Assembly: GCA_947174225.1 (NCBI GenBank)
Contig: CAMWIF010000107.1
Span: 1 to 7,920 of the forward strand
Length of the DNA: 7,920 nucleotides
Source: an uncultured Porphyromonadaceae bacterium
Lineage (GTDB): Bacteria; Bacteroidota; Bacteroidia; Bacteroidales; Muribaculaceae
Direction: 5' to 3'
The notes below the pieces were generated by a model. It had not been told where the DNA came from. It worked only from the letters and a program-made list of their open reading frames with translations, and did no database searches. Positions within the stretch are counted from its first letter, which is position 1. Each line of letters starts with the position of its first letter. A program made the position numbers and the translations under genes. This document shows, in pieces, positions 7,173 to 7,920 of this stretch.

Positions 7173-7920
7173 CTATAAGGGCAATTCGATGATGTGAGGC
7201 TTGACTTTTGGATCGTGAGTGGCAAGTGATTCTATACATTTGTCACTCATACTCATTTCCCGTATCCACTGAAGGGATTTCATCTGGTTTTTTCGATTTG
7301 CCGCTATGCCGGATGGCACCATTTCCTCCCAGTTCTTCGCGCTATAAGCTCCGTCAGCATCCAAAAGCACATATCGCCCGTCGTTACCGGTAATCTTTAC
7401 AGCAGAGAGTCCTGCACAATGTCCCGGAATATTAATAAGTTGGACGCTGCCATCCTCAAACAAGTCGAAACTACGTTCAAAGGGGCCCTCTTTCCCGTTA
7501 TAAGCAAAAAGTGTAATCGGCATGCTTTCCCACCATCTTTTCTTATAGCACACTATATTGTCGAAATGAGTGGGAAAGATGGTGTTGGCATACCTCATCT
7601 CCTCTTCCGAAACAAGTATGCGCTTCGCATCTACCACCTGATGTAAGCCGCAGGCGTGGTCGCAGTCAAGATGTGTCAGCAACACGTAATCAAGGTCAGA
7701 TGTATTTATACCCATTGCTCTCAACTGCTCATCAATAGACTCTCCTTTCGGTGTGTAGCCTTGTGATTAATTCTATAAAGGAAATATCCTAACTCACGTA
7801 TCTGAAGCCTGTTTGTCTTCTACACCGTTAGGACTCATCCTGCGGCTCCACGCCGTGTCTACAAGGATTTTACCCTTCGGATGCTCAATATAATAGCACG
7901 ACACCGGCAGCCAGCACCAA
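7173..7920 (-). pseudogene. MBL-fold metallo-hydrolase (AHL-lactonase-like), 5' end outside window, two indels
   Basis: This is a metallo-beta-lactamase-fold hydrolase resembling the N-acyl homoserine lactonase-like group; the actual substrate is unknown. The long open part (from 7724 down to the TAG at 7173-7175) has the metal motif as THLDCDHACGL. Further ligand candidates are GHCAG, the Asp in LLDADGAY and the His in ATHDP near the C-terminus. Upstream, the same frame reads LPVSCYYIEHPKGKILVDTAW from the window edge and meets a TGA at 7794-7796, with TAG and TAA stops soon after. Between, a shifted frame gives IRELGYFLYRIN, the expected connecting sequence, and the original frame resumes at GYTPKGESIDEQL. 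An extra T in GCTTCAG (7802-7808) and an extra CA near 7762-7765 would explain this; their sum is three bases. The Met at 7724 is internal, not a natural start. Either the gene is decayed or the sequence carries errors. Confidence 0.8.

Noticed and set aside
7208..7646. Two short plus-strand open frames (7208-7393 and 7419-7646) opposite the hydrolase
   Set aside because: They are antisense to the conserved MBL-fold sequence and look like shadows.

Overview
The window reads as a piece of a Bacteroidales chromosome. Three things support this: moderate GC content, start codons without clear Shine-Dalgarno sequences, and two TAnnTTTG elements of the Bacteroidota -7 type in the one divergent intergenic gap. 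The protein types (MepA-like MATE, AraC regulator with a typical Bacteroidales C-terminus, lipoprotein-anchored RND pump) also fit. Genus cannot be decided from the sequence alone; a Muribaculaceae/Bacteroides-like gut member is plausible inference.

Layout. 1-570 (+): 3' part of a MATE multidrug transporter, open at the left edge. 593-1493 (-): AraC-family regulator convergent with it, broken by one extra base in an A7 run (T7 on the plus strand, 786-792); removing one base joins both parts into a 299-residue protein with a complete double HTH. 1494-1654: divergent promoter gap with GATAAAG repeats. 1655-7160 (+): an intact three-gene efflux operon (lipoprotein membrane-fusion protein, RND pump, TolC-like outer-membrane channel) whose genes are joined by two identical 4-base ATGA overlaps. 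7173-7920 (-): lactonase-like metallo-beta-lactamase-fold hydrolase, convergent with the operon, cut by the right edge and carrying two indels near its 5' end. With the two disrupted genes reconstructed, no gene-free stretch exceeds about 160 bases.

How it works together. The three operon products would form a tripartite pump spanning inner membrane, periplasm and outer membrane, moving an unknown substrate out of the cell. The divergent AraC protein is the obvious candidate regulator of the pump. The MATE transporter next door is a second, independent exporter.

Main oddities. Three indel lesions in the two minus-strand genes flank a perfectly intact 5.5 kb operon. They could be real decay, a switchable homopolymer, or sequencing/assembly error; the sequence alone cannot decide. 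No CRISPR, tRNA, rRNA, IS element or clearly novel system was seen.
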